A stretch of DNA of 64,000 bases from assembly GCF_030542965.1 (NCBI RefSeq), contig NZ_JAUAOA010000001.1, forward strand, positions 62,001 through 126,000. The letters are read 5' to 3'. Of the stretch, positions 34,869-42,634 are shown piece by piece (within the stretch, counting starts at the first letter, position 1; the number at the start of each line of letters is the position of its first letter). The DNA comes from Azotosporobacter soli (GTDB lineage Bacteria > Bacillota > Negativicutes > SG130). The position numbers and the translations under genes were made by a program. The notes beneath the pieces were generated by a model. The model searched no databases and was not told where the DNA came from. It saw only the letters and a list, made by a program, of their open reading frames with translations.

Positions 34869-35579
34869 TCACTGACCGCTCAAGACGCGGTCGAAATATT
34901 GATTCGCCTGTTCGATATACACCTCGTCCGGCAAAAACGACTGCGCCAGCGCTTCTTTCGTTTCCTTTGACAGCGCCTGTCCCTGCACGAGTTCGCCGCC
35001 TGCTTTGTTCAGCCATTGCAAATAGGTTGCAACGGACGGCAACTCCATACTCAGCATGCCGCCTTGCGAAGCATAAATTTCATCGAGCTGTTCCGTTTCC
35101 ATATGCAGTGCGACCCGCTGCACCCAGTGCGACATCGCCTGAAAGTGCGAGCGTTCCGGAAAACCGCAATTTGACAGCATCACCAATCGCGGCGCTTTTG
35201 CTCCCGCTTTCTTAGTATGGCGCGACTCACCGCTCGCAGTTTTGGCAAAATGCGGATCGCCGTTGACGATTAAGCGATCCATGAACACCTTCAGCATACC
35301 GGAAATCGTGTGAAAATAAAGCGGGCTAGCCAGAATCAACACATCCGCGCCTTCGATCGCCTCAAGGACTCCTGCCATGTCGTCTTTGATCGCGCAGCGG
35401 CCCGGCGTTTTCAGCCAGCAGGTAAAACAGCCAAGGCAGTGCTTGATTTCTTTTTCCGCCAAGAACACGTTTACCGTTTCCGCGCCCGCCGCTTGCGCGC
35501 CTTTTAATAACGCATCCGCCATGATCTGCGTATTGCTGCTTTTTCCTCGCGGACTTCCGTTGACCACAACAATTTTCAT
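34869..35579 (-). CDS. NADPH-dependent FMN reductase/flavodoxin-like protein
   Basis: 236 residues. N-terminal phosphate-binding loop VVNGSPRGKSSNTQIMADALLKGAQAAGAE and the CLGCFTCWLKTPGRCAIKDDM cysteine segment place it with the iron-sulfur flavoprotein-like NAD(P)H dehydrogenase/flavodoxin-2 group. ILASPLYFHTISGMLKVFMDRL is the second FMN loop. It would transfer electrons from NAD(P)H to a small acceptor or act in redox sensing. The HTH-desulfoferrodoxin gene lies 17 bases upstream on the same strand, so the two are probably co-transcribed. Confidence 0.88.
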   Translation of the reverse strand: MKIVVVNGSPRGKSSNTQIMADALLKGAQAAGAETVNVFLAEKEIKHCLGCFTCWLKTPGRCAIKDDMAGVLEAIEGADVLILASPLYFHTISGMLKVFMDRLIVNGDPHFAKTASGESRHTKKAGAKAPRLVMLSNCGFPERSHFQAMSHWVQRVALHMETEQLDEIYASQGGMLSMELPSVATYLQWLNKAGGELVQGQALSKETKEALAQSFLPDEVYIEQANQYFDRVLSGQ

Positions 35580-35596
35580 TTTTCTTCCCCCCTCTT

Positions 35597-36187
35597 TTAG
35601 ATCAGCTGGTAGAACAGCCCATGCCTGGAACAGTGAAAATACAAGAGTCCGTGATTATATTTGTGAAACCAGAATTGAAGATTCCACTCCGGATATTGCT
35701 TCACAATAAACGCCTTATCACCGGTGACATAGGCCGCAAACGAAATATAATGCGCCTTCGTCATCTCATGCTGCGACGAAACATACACTTCGCCATCTTG
35801 CGGTTCGATCTGCAAACGGTGGCTTTCGTCCGCTTTTGCCGCAACCAGCGCATCTAGCCGCTTGCCGCAACAGGAAATGTTCGCCTCGCCGGTCGCGGTC
35901 ATTAAGTTTTTGCATTGTGGGCAGACGTAAAATTTTAACTTCTTCATATTTCCTCCTACTGCCTCATTGGGGACGAGTTCGCCCGCCAACATGTCTTCGA
36001 TATTGACGCCCAGCACTTGCGACAGTTCCGGCAGCAGCGACACGTCGGGGCAGCCCAGGCCGCGCTCCCATTTGCTGATCGCTTTATCGCTAATGTTCAA
36101 GAGATCCGCCACTTGCTTTTGCGTCATATCTTTTTCTTTCCGCAAACCGTAAATCAGTTTGCCGATTTTTTCGCAATCCAAATTCAT
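35597..36187 (-). CDS. XRE helix-turn-helix fused to a desulfoferrodoxin-like domain
   Basis: 196 residues from ATG 36187, with AAGGAG seven bases upstream. Residues about 5-65 form an XRE DNA-binding domain (LRKEKDMTQKQVADLLNISDKAISKWERGLGCPDVSLLPEL). From residue 81 the sequence follows desulfoferrodoxin (superoxide reductase). A rubredoxin-like centre I has Cys89-x2-Cys92 and Cys106-Cys107. A centre II pattern has Glu121, His123, His140 (QHEM), His146 (AHYISF), Cys186 and His189 (HCSRHG). All five expected iron ligands are present; the usual Lys after Glu121 is Ser. It is likely a superoxide/redox-sensing regulator, perhaps of the flavoprotein gene that follows. Confidence 0.82.
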   Translation of the reverse strand: MNLDCEKIGKLIYGLRKEKDMTQKQVADLLNISDKAISKWERGLGCPDVSLLPELSQVLGVNIEDMLAGELVPNEAVGGNMKKLKFYVCPQCKNLMTATGEANISCCGKRLDALVAAKADESHRLQIEPQDGEVYVSSQHEMTKAHYISFAAYVTGDKAFIVKQYPEWNLQFWFHKYNHGLLYFHCSRHGLFYQLI

Positions 36188-36440
36188 CACCTCGCTCCTT
36201 CAGTGTAGACGGCAGTAGGTTACCACGCAATAAACGAACCGTAGAGTTTCTTTTCTACTTTTCCCCTCTCTCTAACTTCTAACTTTGCGCTGCAAAAACC
36301 TGTTTAATTTTTCACCAAAGTCAAAAAGTCAAAGATTTCTTTTGTCCGCATGAGCTATTTTTTTAAAAACAGTTTTCTTCGCGTTAAATAAAGAAATTTG
36401 CGCTGTATCGTCCATTGCAGAGCGCTTTTATTTTTCGTAT
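36188..36440. other. AT-rich spacer upstream of the hsp20 promoter
   Basis: No gene is evident. The right part holds AGTCAAAAAGTCAAAG near 36319, two CtsR-like hexads with wrong spacing. The left part contains the control region of the XRE-desulfoferrodoxin gene. Confidence 0.5.
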
Positions 36441-36480
36441 TATAATAACAAGATTAGCACTCGCCGGTCGAGAGTGCTAA
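36441..36480 (+). promoter_or_regulatory. hsp20 promoter with CIRCE operator
   Basis: TATAAT at 36441-36446. TTAGCACTC at 36454-36462 and GAGTGCTAA at 36472-36480 are separated by exactly nine bases, the CIRCE consensus bound by HrcA. Confidence 0.95.
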
Positions 36481-36512
36481 TAAAGCAAATTCTGTACAGG
36501 GAGGAGATCATC

Positions 36513-36977
36513 ATGACAAATCTGATTCGTAGAGAAGAGTACAATACCCCTTCTTTATTCCGAAAAGGGATCAATGACATGTTTGAGAACTTTTTCGGTA
36601 CGGGCGTATTGTCACCGCTTAGCAACCTCTCGCAGTCTGGTTGGGCAACGGTCGTGCCGATCGACGTGATTGACAACGGCTCCGAGTATCGGCTGAAAGC
36701 AAACCTGCCGGGCCTTGAAAAGAAAGACGTCGATATCCAGTTAACGGACAACGTTCTGACGATTCGCGGCTCTTACGAGCAAAGCAACGAAGACAAGAAC
36801 AATCGTTATCTCCTGCAGGAACGGCGTTCGGGTTCTTTTTCCCGTTCCATCGCGTTCCATGAGGAAATCGTCAGCGATAAAATCACCGCCTGCTTCAAAG
36901 ACGGCATCCTCGAAGTCACAATTCCGAAAGCAGAGCAAAAGCAAAATCAATCCATTAAGATCGAGATTGCCGACTAA
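36513..36977 (+). CDS. Small heat-shock protein Hsp20
   Basis: 154 residues from ATG 36513 with GGGAGGAGA upstream. The alpha-crystallin domain (about 50-145) includes VPIDVIDNGSEYRLKANLPGLEKKDVDIQLTDNVLTIRGSYEQ and FKDGILEVTIPKAEQ. It is an ATP-independent holdase. A CIRCE element next to its -10 shows HrcA control, as is common in Firmicutes. Single gene ended by the terminator at 36992-37043. Confidence 0.95.
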   Translation: MTNLIRREEYNTPSLFRKGINDMFENFFGTGVLSPLSNLSQSGWATVVPIDVIDNGSEYRLKANLPGLEKKDVDIQLTDNVLTIRGSYEQSNEDKNNRYLLQERRSGSFSRSIAFHEEIVSDKITACFKDGILEVTIPKAEQKQNQSIKIEIAD

Positions 36978-36991
36978 TAGGCTGCCCCGAC

Positions 36992-37046
36992 AAAAGGGCT
37001 GTCTCAACAGGATTTTTACTATCCTGTTTGAGACAGCCCTTTTAAA
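36992..37046. terminator. Bidirectional terminator after hsp20
   Basis: AAAAGGGCTGTCTCA plus ACAGGAT pairs with ATCCTGTTTGAGACAGCCC and TTTT; T-rich tails on both sides. Confidence 0.88.
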
Positions 37047-37055
37047 ATACGTTTT

Positions 37056-37376
37056 TCAATAGCGGTCTTTCTGATTAAAAAAAGTCATGTCTGCATAGCC
37101 CGCATGTATTTTCCCCGCATGCTTGACGTCTTGCGGAATAAAATAACGCTCGCCTTTGCAAAAAACTTGTTTTACGCCGTCGATCGTTAGCTCGATCTTC
37201 CCTTCCAGGACAATGCCCCATTGTGCGGCATGAGAATGTTCCGGCAGCTCGACGTCTTCGCTGAATTCCATGAAAATGATTTGATGCGTCTCGCCTTGCG
37301 ACAGATAGGCCGTCAAGCCTTTTAGCGGAATATTCGCTTTCGGTAACGCAAGAATCGGTTCAGGAAAAAGACTCAT
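37056..37376 (-). CDS. Cupin-domain protein
   Basis: 106 residues. A single cupin beta-barrel: LPEHSHAAQWGIVLEGKIELTIDGVKQVFCKGERYFIPQDVKHAGKIHAGY, where HSH, Gln/Glu and the late His can bind a metal. Small stand-alone cupins of this kind have no reliable function. Located downstream of the GGCT-like and C39-like genes on the same strand and 20 bases from the former, so an operon of three is likely. Confidence 0.85.
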   Translation of the reverse strand: MSLFPEPILALPKANIPLKGLTAYLSQGETHQIIFMEFSEDVELPEHSHAAQWGIVLEGKIELTIDGVKQVFCKGERYFIPQDVKHAGKIHAGYADMTFFNQKDRY

Positions 37377-37396
37377 CTCTATTCGCTCCCCATCGA

Positions 37397-37852
37397 TTAT
37401 TTTTCCAGCGCTGTCTTCGCAATCTGCATCGCCGCCGCTAAGAGAGGATGTTCATCAATGCCATGCTCGCGGTACCCTTGTCGGATAATTTTTAAATACG
37501 CGGCGTCCGGCATTGCGGGCGTCGACGCATAAGGCTCCGCCATCCGGTATAACATCGCACGCTCTTCGCCTGCGTCCGTCACAATCGAAACCAGTTCTTT
37601 TCCGTACAGCGTCGGATAATTTTCATATACGTCGAGTGCCCTCTCGCACTCTTCACTGATCTTCCACAGCACTACCGGTACATGGCCGTGTTCGTCCGGT
37701 TCCACATTGGCAAAGCCTTCCCCATCGCCGCAAAACGTCAAGCGGTAACCGCGCAGTTCTCCCTGTCCGGTCACGCGCGCCTGCGGACAACGTTTTTGCA
37801 TTTCCGCCACATTCATATTGCTGCCGAATGCGGCATAACTCCTCCCGTTCAT
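37397..37852 (-). CDS. Gamma-glutamylcyclotransferase-like (AIG2/GGCT fold) protein
   Basis: 151 residues. Begins SYAAFGSNMN, the (Y)GSN phosphate/substrate loop of the GGCT fold, and contains LTFCGDGEGFANVEPDEHGHVPVVLWKISEECERALDVYENYPTLYGKE. The Glu in the ALDVYE segment sits where the catalytic Glu of this superfamily is found. It may cyclise gamma-glutamyl or related amines. It lies 20 bases downstream of the C39-like gene. Confidence 0.85.
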   Translation of the reverse strand: MNGRSYAAFGSNMNVAEMQKRCPQARVTGQGELRGYRLTFCGDGEGFANVEPDEHGHVPVVLWKISEECERALDVYENYPTLYGKELVSIVTDAGEERAMLYRMAEPYASTPAMPDAAYLKIIRQGYREHGIDEHPLLAAAMQIAKTALEK

Positions 37853-37872
37853 GCTCCCATTTCTCCCCTTCC

Positions 37873-38487
37873 TTATACTTTAACGTAGGCAAAACCGCCG
37901 CCCAAGCGGGTTGTTTCCAGCCATAAAGCCAAATCAAACGTAATCGCTCGTCCGCTGTCGTAGCAGGTAGCCCGCCATTCGTCTCTTTTTAACTCCAGCC
38001 CCACCAGAACCGTCCAATGCCAACTGTCCATCGCGGTCGCTTTTCCCTTATGCAGGTTTAAAAAAGCGACCGGACAATCGGCGGTGAACGCGTCCGTTAA
38101 AAACGCAGTCACTTTTTCGATCGACGGTCGTCTAAACGAAGCCGCCGCAACGGACAGACGGCGACAATTCCAAGTCAGTTCATGTTCGCGCAGCAGGCGA
38201 TTCATGCCGCGGCAAAACGCCTTTGTACTATGCAGTCCGAGCAGCCGCCCCGGCGTGACAAACCGCCAGACCTGTTCCATCGTTTCCGTAATTGCCGGGA
38301 TATCGTGATCCCGATACGGCAGCGCTTCGGCTTCGCGCCGGTTCAAATACGAGAGCAGCATCGACGCCGTCGTCGGACCGCAGCCTCTCGTTTGTTGATA
38401 GGACGTCTTATACCATTCCTGATTATAACCGTATAACGGCCCTGCTTCGCCTGCAATCTGCAGCCAATCCGGATGTTTGATCTTCAT
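37873..38487 (-). CDS. Papain-like (C39/transglutaminase-like fold) protein, putative peptidase
   Basis: 204 residues, no signal peptide. The N-terminal TRGCGPTTASMLLSYLNRRE holds Cys36 in the GCGPT motif of papain-fold C39-like enzymes. Later DSWHWTVLVGLEL supplies His157 and CYDSGRAI supplies Asp177, together a Cys-His-Asp triad. Secreted bacteriocin-processing C39 domains differ because this protein is not attached to an ABC transporter. It is probably cytoplasmic, and its target is unknown. First gene of the C39-GGCT-cupin run. Confidence 0.78.
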   Translation of the reverse strand: MKIKHPDWLQIAGEAGPLYGYNQEWYKTSYQQTRGCGPTTASMLLSYLNRREAEALPYRDHDIPAITETMEQVWRFVTPGRLLGLHSTKAFCRGMNRLLREHELTWNCRRLSVAAASFRRPSIEKVTAFLTDAFTADCPVAFLNLHKGKATAMDSWHWTVLVGLELKRDEWRATCYDSGRAITFDLALWLETTRLGGGFAYVKV

Positions 38488-38579
38488 CTTGCACCTCCTT
38501 GCCGGCCTTGCTTCACTCCGGCTCCGAATGCTTTTCGCTTATTATATCTCATTCTCTGCAACAAAACATCGTTTTGCGC

Positions 38580-38641
38580 AAAAAAACACCGGCAAATTCG
38601 GTCTATTTTTCTTAAAGAAAATCATCCGAACCTGCCGGTGA
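38580..38641 (-). terminator. Terminator of the citrate lyase operon
   Basis: CACCGGCA pairs with TGCCGGTG and CGG with CCG inside. On the minus strand seven T residues follow. Confidence 0.85.
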
Positions 38642-38646
38642 AATTT

Positions 38647-40185
38647 TTATTCCGGACGGCGAATCACATCGATTACCGTACCGTCCCGGTACTCGACGAC
38701 GCCGACAATTTTATCGCTGACCGGAACCGAATCCGGCACGCCAGTCAATTCCAGCGCCTTGCGCTGCAGATCTTCAATCGCCATCACTTCAAGCGGCGAA
38801 TCCTTGAGCCGCGCCAAAATATCCTGGCGGCGCGGATTGACCGCCACGCCGTAGTCGGTGACAATCACATCCACCGTTTCGCCTGGCGTGACCACGGTAT
38901 GAACGCGTTCCCGTACGATCGGCAAACGACCGCGCAAGAGCGGCGCACAAACCACCGTCAGCTTAGCGCCTGCCGCGGTATCCGACTGCCCGCCCGATGC
39001 GCCCATCACCATGCCGTTCGAATCGGTCAAACCATTGACGTTAAAGTCCACGTCGACTTCGGTCGCGCCGAGAAACACCATATCCAACCGATTGACCAGC
39101 GGCCCTTTCGTATGCGGATTGGCATATTGCGACGCCGAAATTTCCAAGTGGTTCGGATTCTTTTTCAACGATTCCACCGCCGCCAGATCGAAGCTTTGCG
39201 CATCGAAAGCCATGCGAAACAAGCCTTCTTCCATCATTTGCGCAAATACGCCGCCGATGCCGCCGAGGCCAAAGCCGCCGCTGATCTTATGCGCCAGCAT
39301 CTTTTCCTTAATGTAACGGGCCACCGCCATCGACGCGCCGCCGCCGCCCAGCTGGAAGGAAAAGCCGTCTTGAAAGAGACCCGAATGTTCCATCACCGCA
39401 GCCGCCCGCTGCGCGATCAACAGCTCGCGCGGATCGGTCGTAAAGCGCAGCACCTTGGTGGCAATCTTTGCCGGATCGCCGATGCTGTCGACTTCCACGA
39501 TGAAATCGACCTGATCCTGCGGAATACTGATTGGAAAAATCGGCTGCTGTACCAGATTGTCGGTAATCGCCACCACCTTGTCGGCATGCGCGGCGTCCAC
39601 CATCGCATAACCAAGCGAGCCGCAGGCCGATTTACCGTGCACGCCGTTAATGTTGCCGTAAATATCGCAGGTCGGCGCGCCAAGAAACGCCACATCGACA
39701 ACCAGTTCGCCGCTGGCCAACGCGCGGGGACGACCGCCGTGCGAACGGAAAATCGTCGGCTTTGCCAAACGTCCGTGCGTAATATAGCGTCCGACCTCGC
39801 CCCGCCCGCCGCTGGTCTGGATTGCCGTGACAACGCCCTGCTCCAACAAAGGAATCAAGATATCGCTGTTTTCATGCAGCGAACTCGGCGCGAGCGTCAA
39901 GTTGCGAATCCCTTTGCGCGCAATCGCGGCAAGCACTAAACCCGGCACATGATCGCCGCTGCGAAAATGATGATGAAAGGATATCGTCATGCCGTCCTGC
40001 AAGCCAACCGCCTCAATTGCCTGATCGATCGAACGGAGCAGTTTTTCCGAATGCGGCACATCGAGCGCGATCTTTCCGCCGCTGCGCCGTCCGCTGGGCG
40101 CTGTGGCAAACGGCCCCCGGTACGGTTTTACCGGACCATAGCCTTCGATAAAATCGGGTAAATTTCGCTTTGCCTCGTTACTCAT
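38647..40185 (-). CDS. citF: Citrate lyase alpha subunit (citrate:acetyl-ACP transferase)
   Basis: 512 residues, full length. Glycine-rich motifs of the CoA-transferase-like alpha subunit are present (TSGGRGEVGRYITHGRLAKP, HGGRPRALASGEL, LGGIGGVFAQMMEEGLFRMAFDAQSFDL). It exchanges acetyl for citryl on the acyl carrier protein, first step of citrate cleavage to oxaloacetate and acetate. It overlaps citE by eight bases. Gene order citD-citE-citF is the usual one. The ligase citC and prosthetic-group genes citX and citG are not in the window. Confidence 0.95.
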   Translation of the reverse strand: MSNEAKRNLPDFIEGYGPVKPYRGPFATAPSGRRSGGKIALDVPHSEKLLRSIDQAIEAVGLQDGMTISFHHHFRSGDHVPGLVLAAIARKGIRNLTLAPSSLHENSDILIPLLEQGVVTAIQTSGGRGEVGRYITHGRLAKPTIFRSHGGRPRALASGELVVDVAFLGAPTCDIYGNINGVHGKSACGSLGYAMVDAAHADKVVAITDNLVQQPIFPISIPQDQVDFIVEVDSIGDPAKIATKVLRFTTDPRELLIAQRAAAVMEHSGLFQDGFSFQLGGGGASMAVARYIKEKMLAHKISGGFGLGGIGGVFAQMMEEGLFRMAFDAQSFDLAAVESLKKNPNHLEISASQYANPHTKGPLVNRLDMVFLGATEVDVDFNVNGLTDSNGMVMGASGGQSDTAAGAKLTVVCAPLLRGRLPIVRERVHTVVTPGETVDVIVTDYGVAVNPRRQDILARLKDSPLEVMAIEDLQRKALELTGVPDSVPVSDKIVGVVEYRDGTVIDVIRRPE

Positions 40186-41068
40186 CGGCGTCCTCCTTGT
40201 TCATGCCCACAACCGCCGCGTAGGCAATGATTCGCTCGGCCCGCGTAATAATCGGACCGTCCACCATTTTTCCATCCACTGCGATGACGCCGGATTTTCT
40301 CTCCAGCGCCAGCTTGATGCCGTCAAGGATGCGCCGCGCCTGCGCCACTTCCTTGGCCGTCGGCGTATAGACCTTGTGCATCAGTTCCACCTGGCGCGGA
40401 TGGACGCAGGATTTTCCGTCGAAGCCCAATTGCTTAATCATGCGGGCTTCACGCAAAAATGCCTCATCGTCATTTAAAATCGTCGAAACCGAGTCGATGG
40501 CATGAATTTTCGCGACCCGCGCCGCAACGACGATCTGCGAACGGGCATACGCCAGCTCCGCGCCATCCGCGCTGCGCGTCGTGTTCAAGTCGGCGATAAA
40601 ATCCTCGCCGCCCAGTGCGATCGCCGCCATCCTCGGATCCGCTTTGGCGATCGCACAGGCATTGACCAATCCCTGCGCCGATTCAATCGAGGCCATCATC
40701 TTGATCGATCCGGCCGGATAACCGTATTTAGCCTCGGCCCGGCCGATCAGATCGGCGATTACCTTTATTTCTTCCGGGTATTCGGCCTTGGGCAGACGAA
40801 TCATATCCGGCTTCGCTTCCAAAATACAACGCAAATCATCATGGCCAAACGGCGTGCTGATATGGTTGATCCGCACCGCTACTTCGCAAGGATAGCGAAT
40901 GTCGCGCACCGCGCTGGCAACAAGATCGCGCGCCGCATCCTTTTCCGTCACCGCTACCGCATCTTCCAAATCGAAAATGATCGAATCCGCGCCGTAAATA
41001 CCGGCGCTTTGCAGCTTGCCCGGATTGTTGCCGGGCACATACATCATCGTCCTGCGCAGCCGATTCAT
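40178..41068 (-). CDS. citE: Citrate lyase beta subunit (citryl-ACP lyase)
   Basis: 296 residues. The HpcH/HpaI aldolase fold begins RRTMMYVPGNNPGKLQSAGIYGADSIIFDLEDAVA. It holds Mg2+ ligands (Glu and Asp in the IESAQGLVN and ALGGEDFIADLNTTRS segments) and FDGKSCVHPRQVELMH. It cleaves citryl-thioester to acetyl-thioester and oxaloacetate. It overlaps citD by four bases and citF by eight, so the three subunits are translationally coupled. Confidence 0.95.
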   Translation of the reverse strand: MNRLRRTMMYVPGNNPGKLQSAGIYGADSIIFDLEDAVAVTEKDAARDLVASAVRDIRYPCEVAVRINHISTPFGHDDLRCILEAKPDMIRLPKAEYPEEIKVIADLIGRAEAKYGYPAGSIKMMASIESAQGLVNACAIAKADPRMAAIALGGEDFIADLNTTRSADGAELAYARSQIVVAARVAKIHAIDSVSTILNDDEAFLREARMIKQLGFDGKSCVHPRQVELMHKVYTPTAKEVAQARRILDGIKLALERKSGVIAVDGKMVDGPIITRAERIIAYAAVVGMNKEDADE

Positions 41069-41352
41069 GCTTTCACCTCTTCCTCTAGCGCGCGGTTCAG
41101 CGCCGTCTTCAGCCGGGCGCGAATCGTACAGTCCAGCGCCCCCTTGTCATTGGCGTATACCTTTGCCGCAGCAACGCCTGCTTCCTGCAGCGCCGTTTCC
41201 AACACCTTGCGAATTTGTCGGCCAAACTGCCGCAACACCGGACTCTCCAGTTCAATTTCAATCCCGCTGCCCGCTTCCACCGGCGAAAGCGTGATCATGA
41301 TATCGCTCGACTCTACGGTTCCCGCTTGGGCAACACGCCTGATTACAGCCAA
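41065..41352 (-). CDS. citD: Citrate lyase acyl carrier protein (gamma subunit)
   Basis: 95 residues. MAVIRRVAQAGTVESSDIMITLSP is the conserved N-terminus; Ser15 or Ser16 is the attachment site of the phosphoribosyl-dephospho-CoA prosthetic group. The RKVLETALQEAGVAAAKVYANDKGALDCTIRARLKTALNRAL segment matches the rest of the family. The first gene of the operon; control region at 41353-41674 shared with the LysR gene. Confidence 0.95.
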   Translation of the reverse strand: MAVIRRVAQAGTVESSDIMITLSPVEAGSGIEIELESPVLRQFGRQIRKVLETALQEAGVAAAKVYANDKGALDCTIRARLKTALNRALEEEVKA

Positions 41353-41434
41353 ACCAATCCCTCCCTTGTTTTTCTCTCTCCTCCTGTTGTATCATGAAAG
41401 CACTCATAGGTCTAATATCATTATCACTATCTTC

Positions 41435-41456
41435 GGCATAGTATTTATACTATGCC
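41435..41456. promoter_or_regulatory. Palindrome upstream of citD (LysR-type box)
   Basis: GGCATAGTA, TTTA, TACTATGCC. It closely resembles the palindrome at 41630-41647, and both are likely sites for the divergent LysR regulator. Confidence 0.75.
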
Positions 41457-41489
41457 AGAGTGTAGACAATTGAAAAAGAGAGTGCGATA

Positions 41490-41628
41490 ACACGAAGAAG
41501 CGAAGCGGGCCGATCGCATCGGCCCGGCGGGAAGAAAGGAAGAAAAATTTAAAAACTCTTTCAGTCTTCCATTCTTCGACTCTTCGTGTAAAAAACGTCC
41601 CACTTGAATTTGTTTTGTCGACAGTCTC
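41490..41628. repeat. Dispersed foldback element, copy 2, inside the cit-LysR control region
   Basis: ACACGAAGA at 41490-41498 and TCTTCGTGT at 41581-41589 are the inverted ends of the hairpin; the conserved right flank runs to GTCGACAGTCTC near 41628. Most of the first half is identical to 24778-24912 (CGAAGCGGGCCGAT, ATCGGCCCGGCG, AGAAAGGAAGAA). It separates the two LysR-box palindromes. Confidence 0.8.
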
Positions 41629-41629
41629 T

Positions 41630-41647
41630 CATAGCATTTATGCTATG
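41630..41647. promoter_or_regulatory. Palindrome upstream of the LysR gene
   Basis: CATAGCA, TTTA, TGCTATG lies 28 bases before the LysR start. It shares the CATAG-N-A-TTTA core with 41435-41456. Confidence 0.75.
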
Positions 41648-41674
41648 TCATTATTTTGAAAGGAGTTTGCCCGC

Positions 41675-42589
41675 ATGAATCTTCGCCAAATGCGTTACAT
41701 CCTGGCCATCGCCGAAGAACAAAACCTTTCCGCCGCGGCCAAAAAGCTCTACATCGCGCAGCCATCGCTCAGTCAGTTGCTGCAAAAAGTCGAAGAGCAG
41801 CTGGGCACGCTGCTCTTCGATCGCAGCGCAACACCGCTGCGTCCCACCTATGCCGGAGAGCTGTATCTGTCCGCCGCACGAAAAACACTCGACCTGAGCG
41901 ACCAACTACGTAAGCAGCTTGACGATATCGACAATTTAAAGCAAGGCCGCATCACACTCGGCATTTCGCCGTTCCGCAGCATTCATTTCCTGCCGCGCGT
42001 CCTGCCGACCTTCCAGCGCCGCTACCCCGGCATCGAAGTCCGTTTGCTGGAAGGGCAGATGGATGAGATCGAAGCCTTCATGGCCAAAGGCGTCACCGAC
42101 CTTTCGCTCATGACTTTACCGGTGCAAAACGAACTCTTCGCTTATGAGGCGCTGCTGCACGAAACGATTTTGGCCGTGTTGCCGTCGGATCACCGGCTTT
42201 GCCGCCAACTTGCGTCGACCACTTCAGGCACAGAGGCGCAGCTGCCGCTTAGTGCACTGCGCGATGAACCATTCATTTTGTTAAAACCCGGCCAGCGCAT
42301 GCGACAATTCAGTCTGGAGCTTTGCCGTCAGGCCGGTTTCACGCCCCGCATCGTCATGGAAACGGAAAACATCGAGGCCGCGCATGCTTTGGCCGCCGCC
42401 GGGCTCGGCGTCACGTTAGCGCCCGACACGCTGCAGAGCGTCCGCACACCGACGCCGCCCTGCTATGCGTCGCTTGGCGATCCGCCTCCCAGTCGCACGT
42501 TAGTCATCGCCTACCGGAAAAACGCCTATCTCTCGCAAGCCGCGCAAGCCTTCATCGCGGTTGCACAAGAAAGCGTCGGCAAAGGATAA
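41675..42589 (+). CDS. LysR family regulator, probably of citrate lyase genes
   Basis: 304 residues. The N-terminal winged helix (about 1-60) reads MNLRQMRYILAIAEEQNLSAAAKKLYIAQPSLSQLLQKVEEQLGTLLFDRS. The C-terminal effector domain includes GRITLGISPFRSIHFLPRVLPTFQRRYPGIEVRLLEGQ. It is divergent from citDEF, and paired palindromes lie between them, so control of citrate lyase is a reasonable inference; citrate or a related acid may be the ligand. RBS GAAAGGAG. Confidence 0.9.
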   Translation: MNLRQMRYILAIAEEQNLSAAAKKLYIAQPSLSQLLQKVEEQLGTLLFDRSATPLRPTYAGELYLSAARKTLDLSDQLRKQLDDIDNLKQGRITLGISPFRSIHFLPRVLPTFQRRYPGIEVRLLEGQMDEIEAFMAKGVTDLSLMTLPVQNELFAYEALLHETILAVLPSDHRLCRQLASTTSGTEAQLPLSALRDEPFILLKPGQRMRQFSLELCRQAGFTPRIVMETENIEAAHALAAAGLGVTLAPDTLQSVRTPTPPCYASLGDPPPSRTLVIAYRKNAYLSQAAQAFIAVAQESVGKG

Positions 42590-42634
42590 GGAAAAGAGCT
42601 GTTGCCAATCCTGCGACAGCTCTTTTCCTTTTCA
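42588..42634 (+). terminator. Terminator of the LysR gene
   Basis: AAGGAAAAGAGCTGT pairs with ACAGCTCTTTTCCTT, overlapping the stop codon. Confidence 0.88.

Noticed and set aside
36318-36334. Possible CtsR operator (two GTCAAA hexads) upstream of hsp20
   Set aside because: The hexads are separated by only one or two bases, not the spacing of CtsR boxes, and the promoter already has a perfect CIRCE element.
38473-39939. A 488-residue plus-strand open frame across the citF gene
   Set aside because: It is antisense to citF, rich in Arg and His, has no RBS and no recognisable motifs; it is a shadow of the GC-rich codon pattern.
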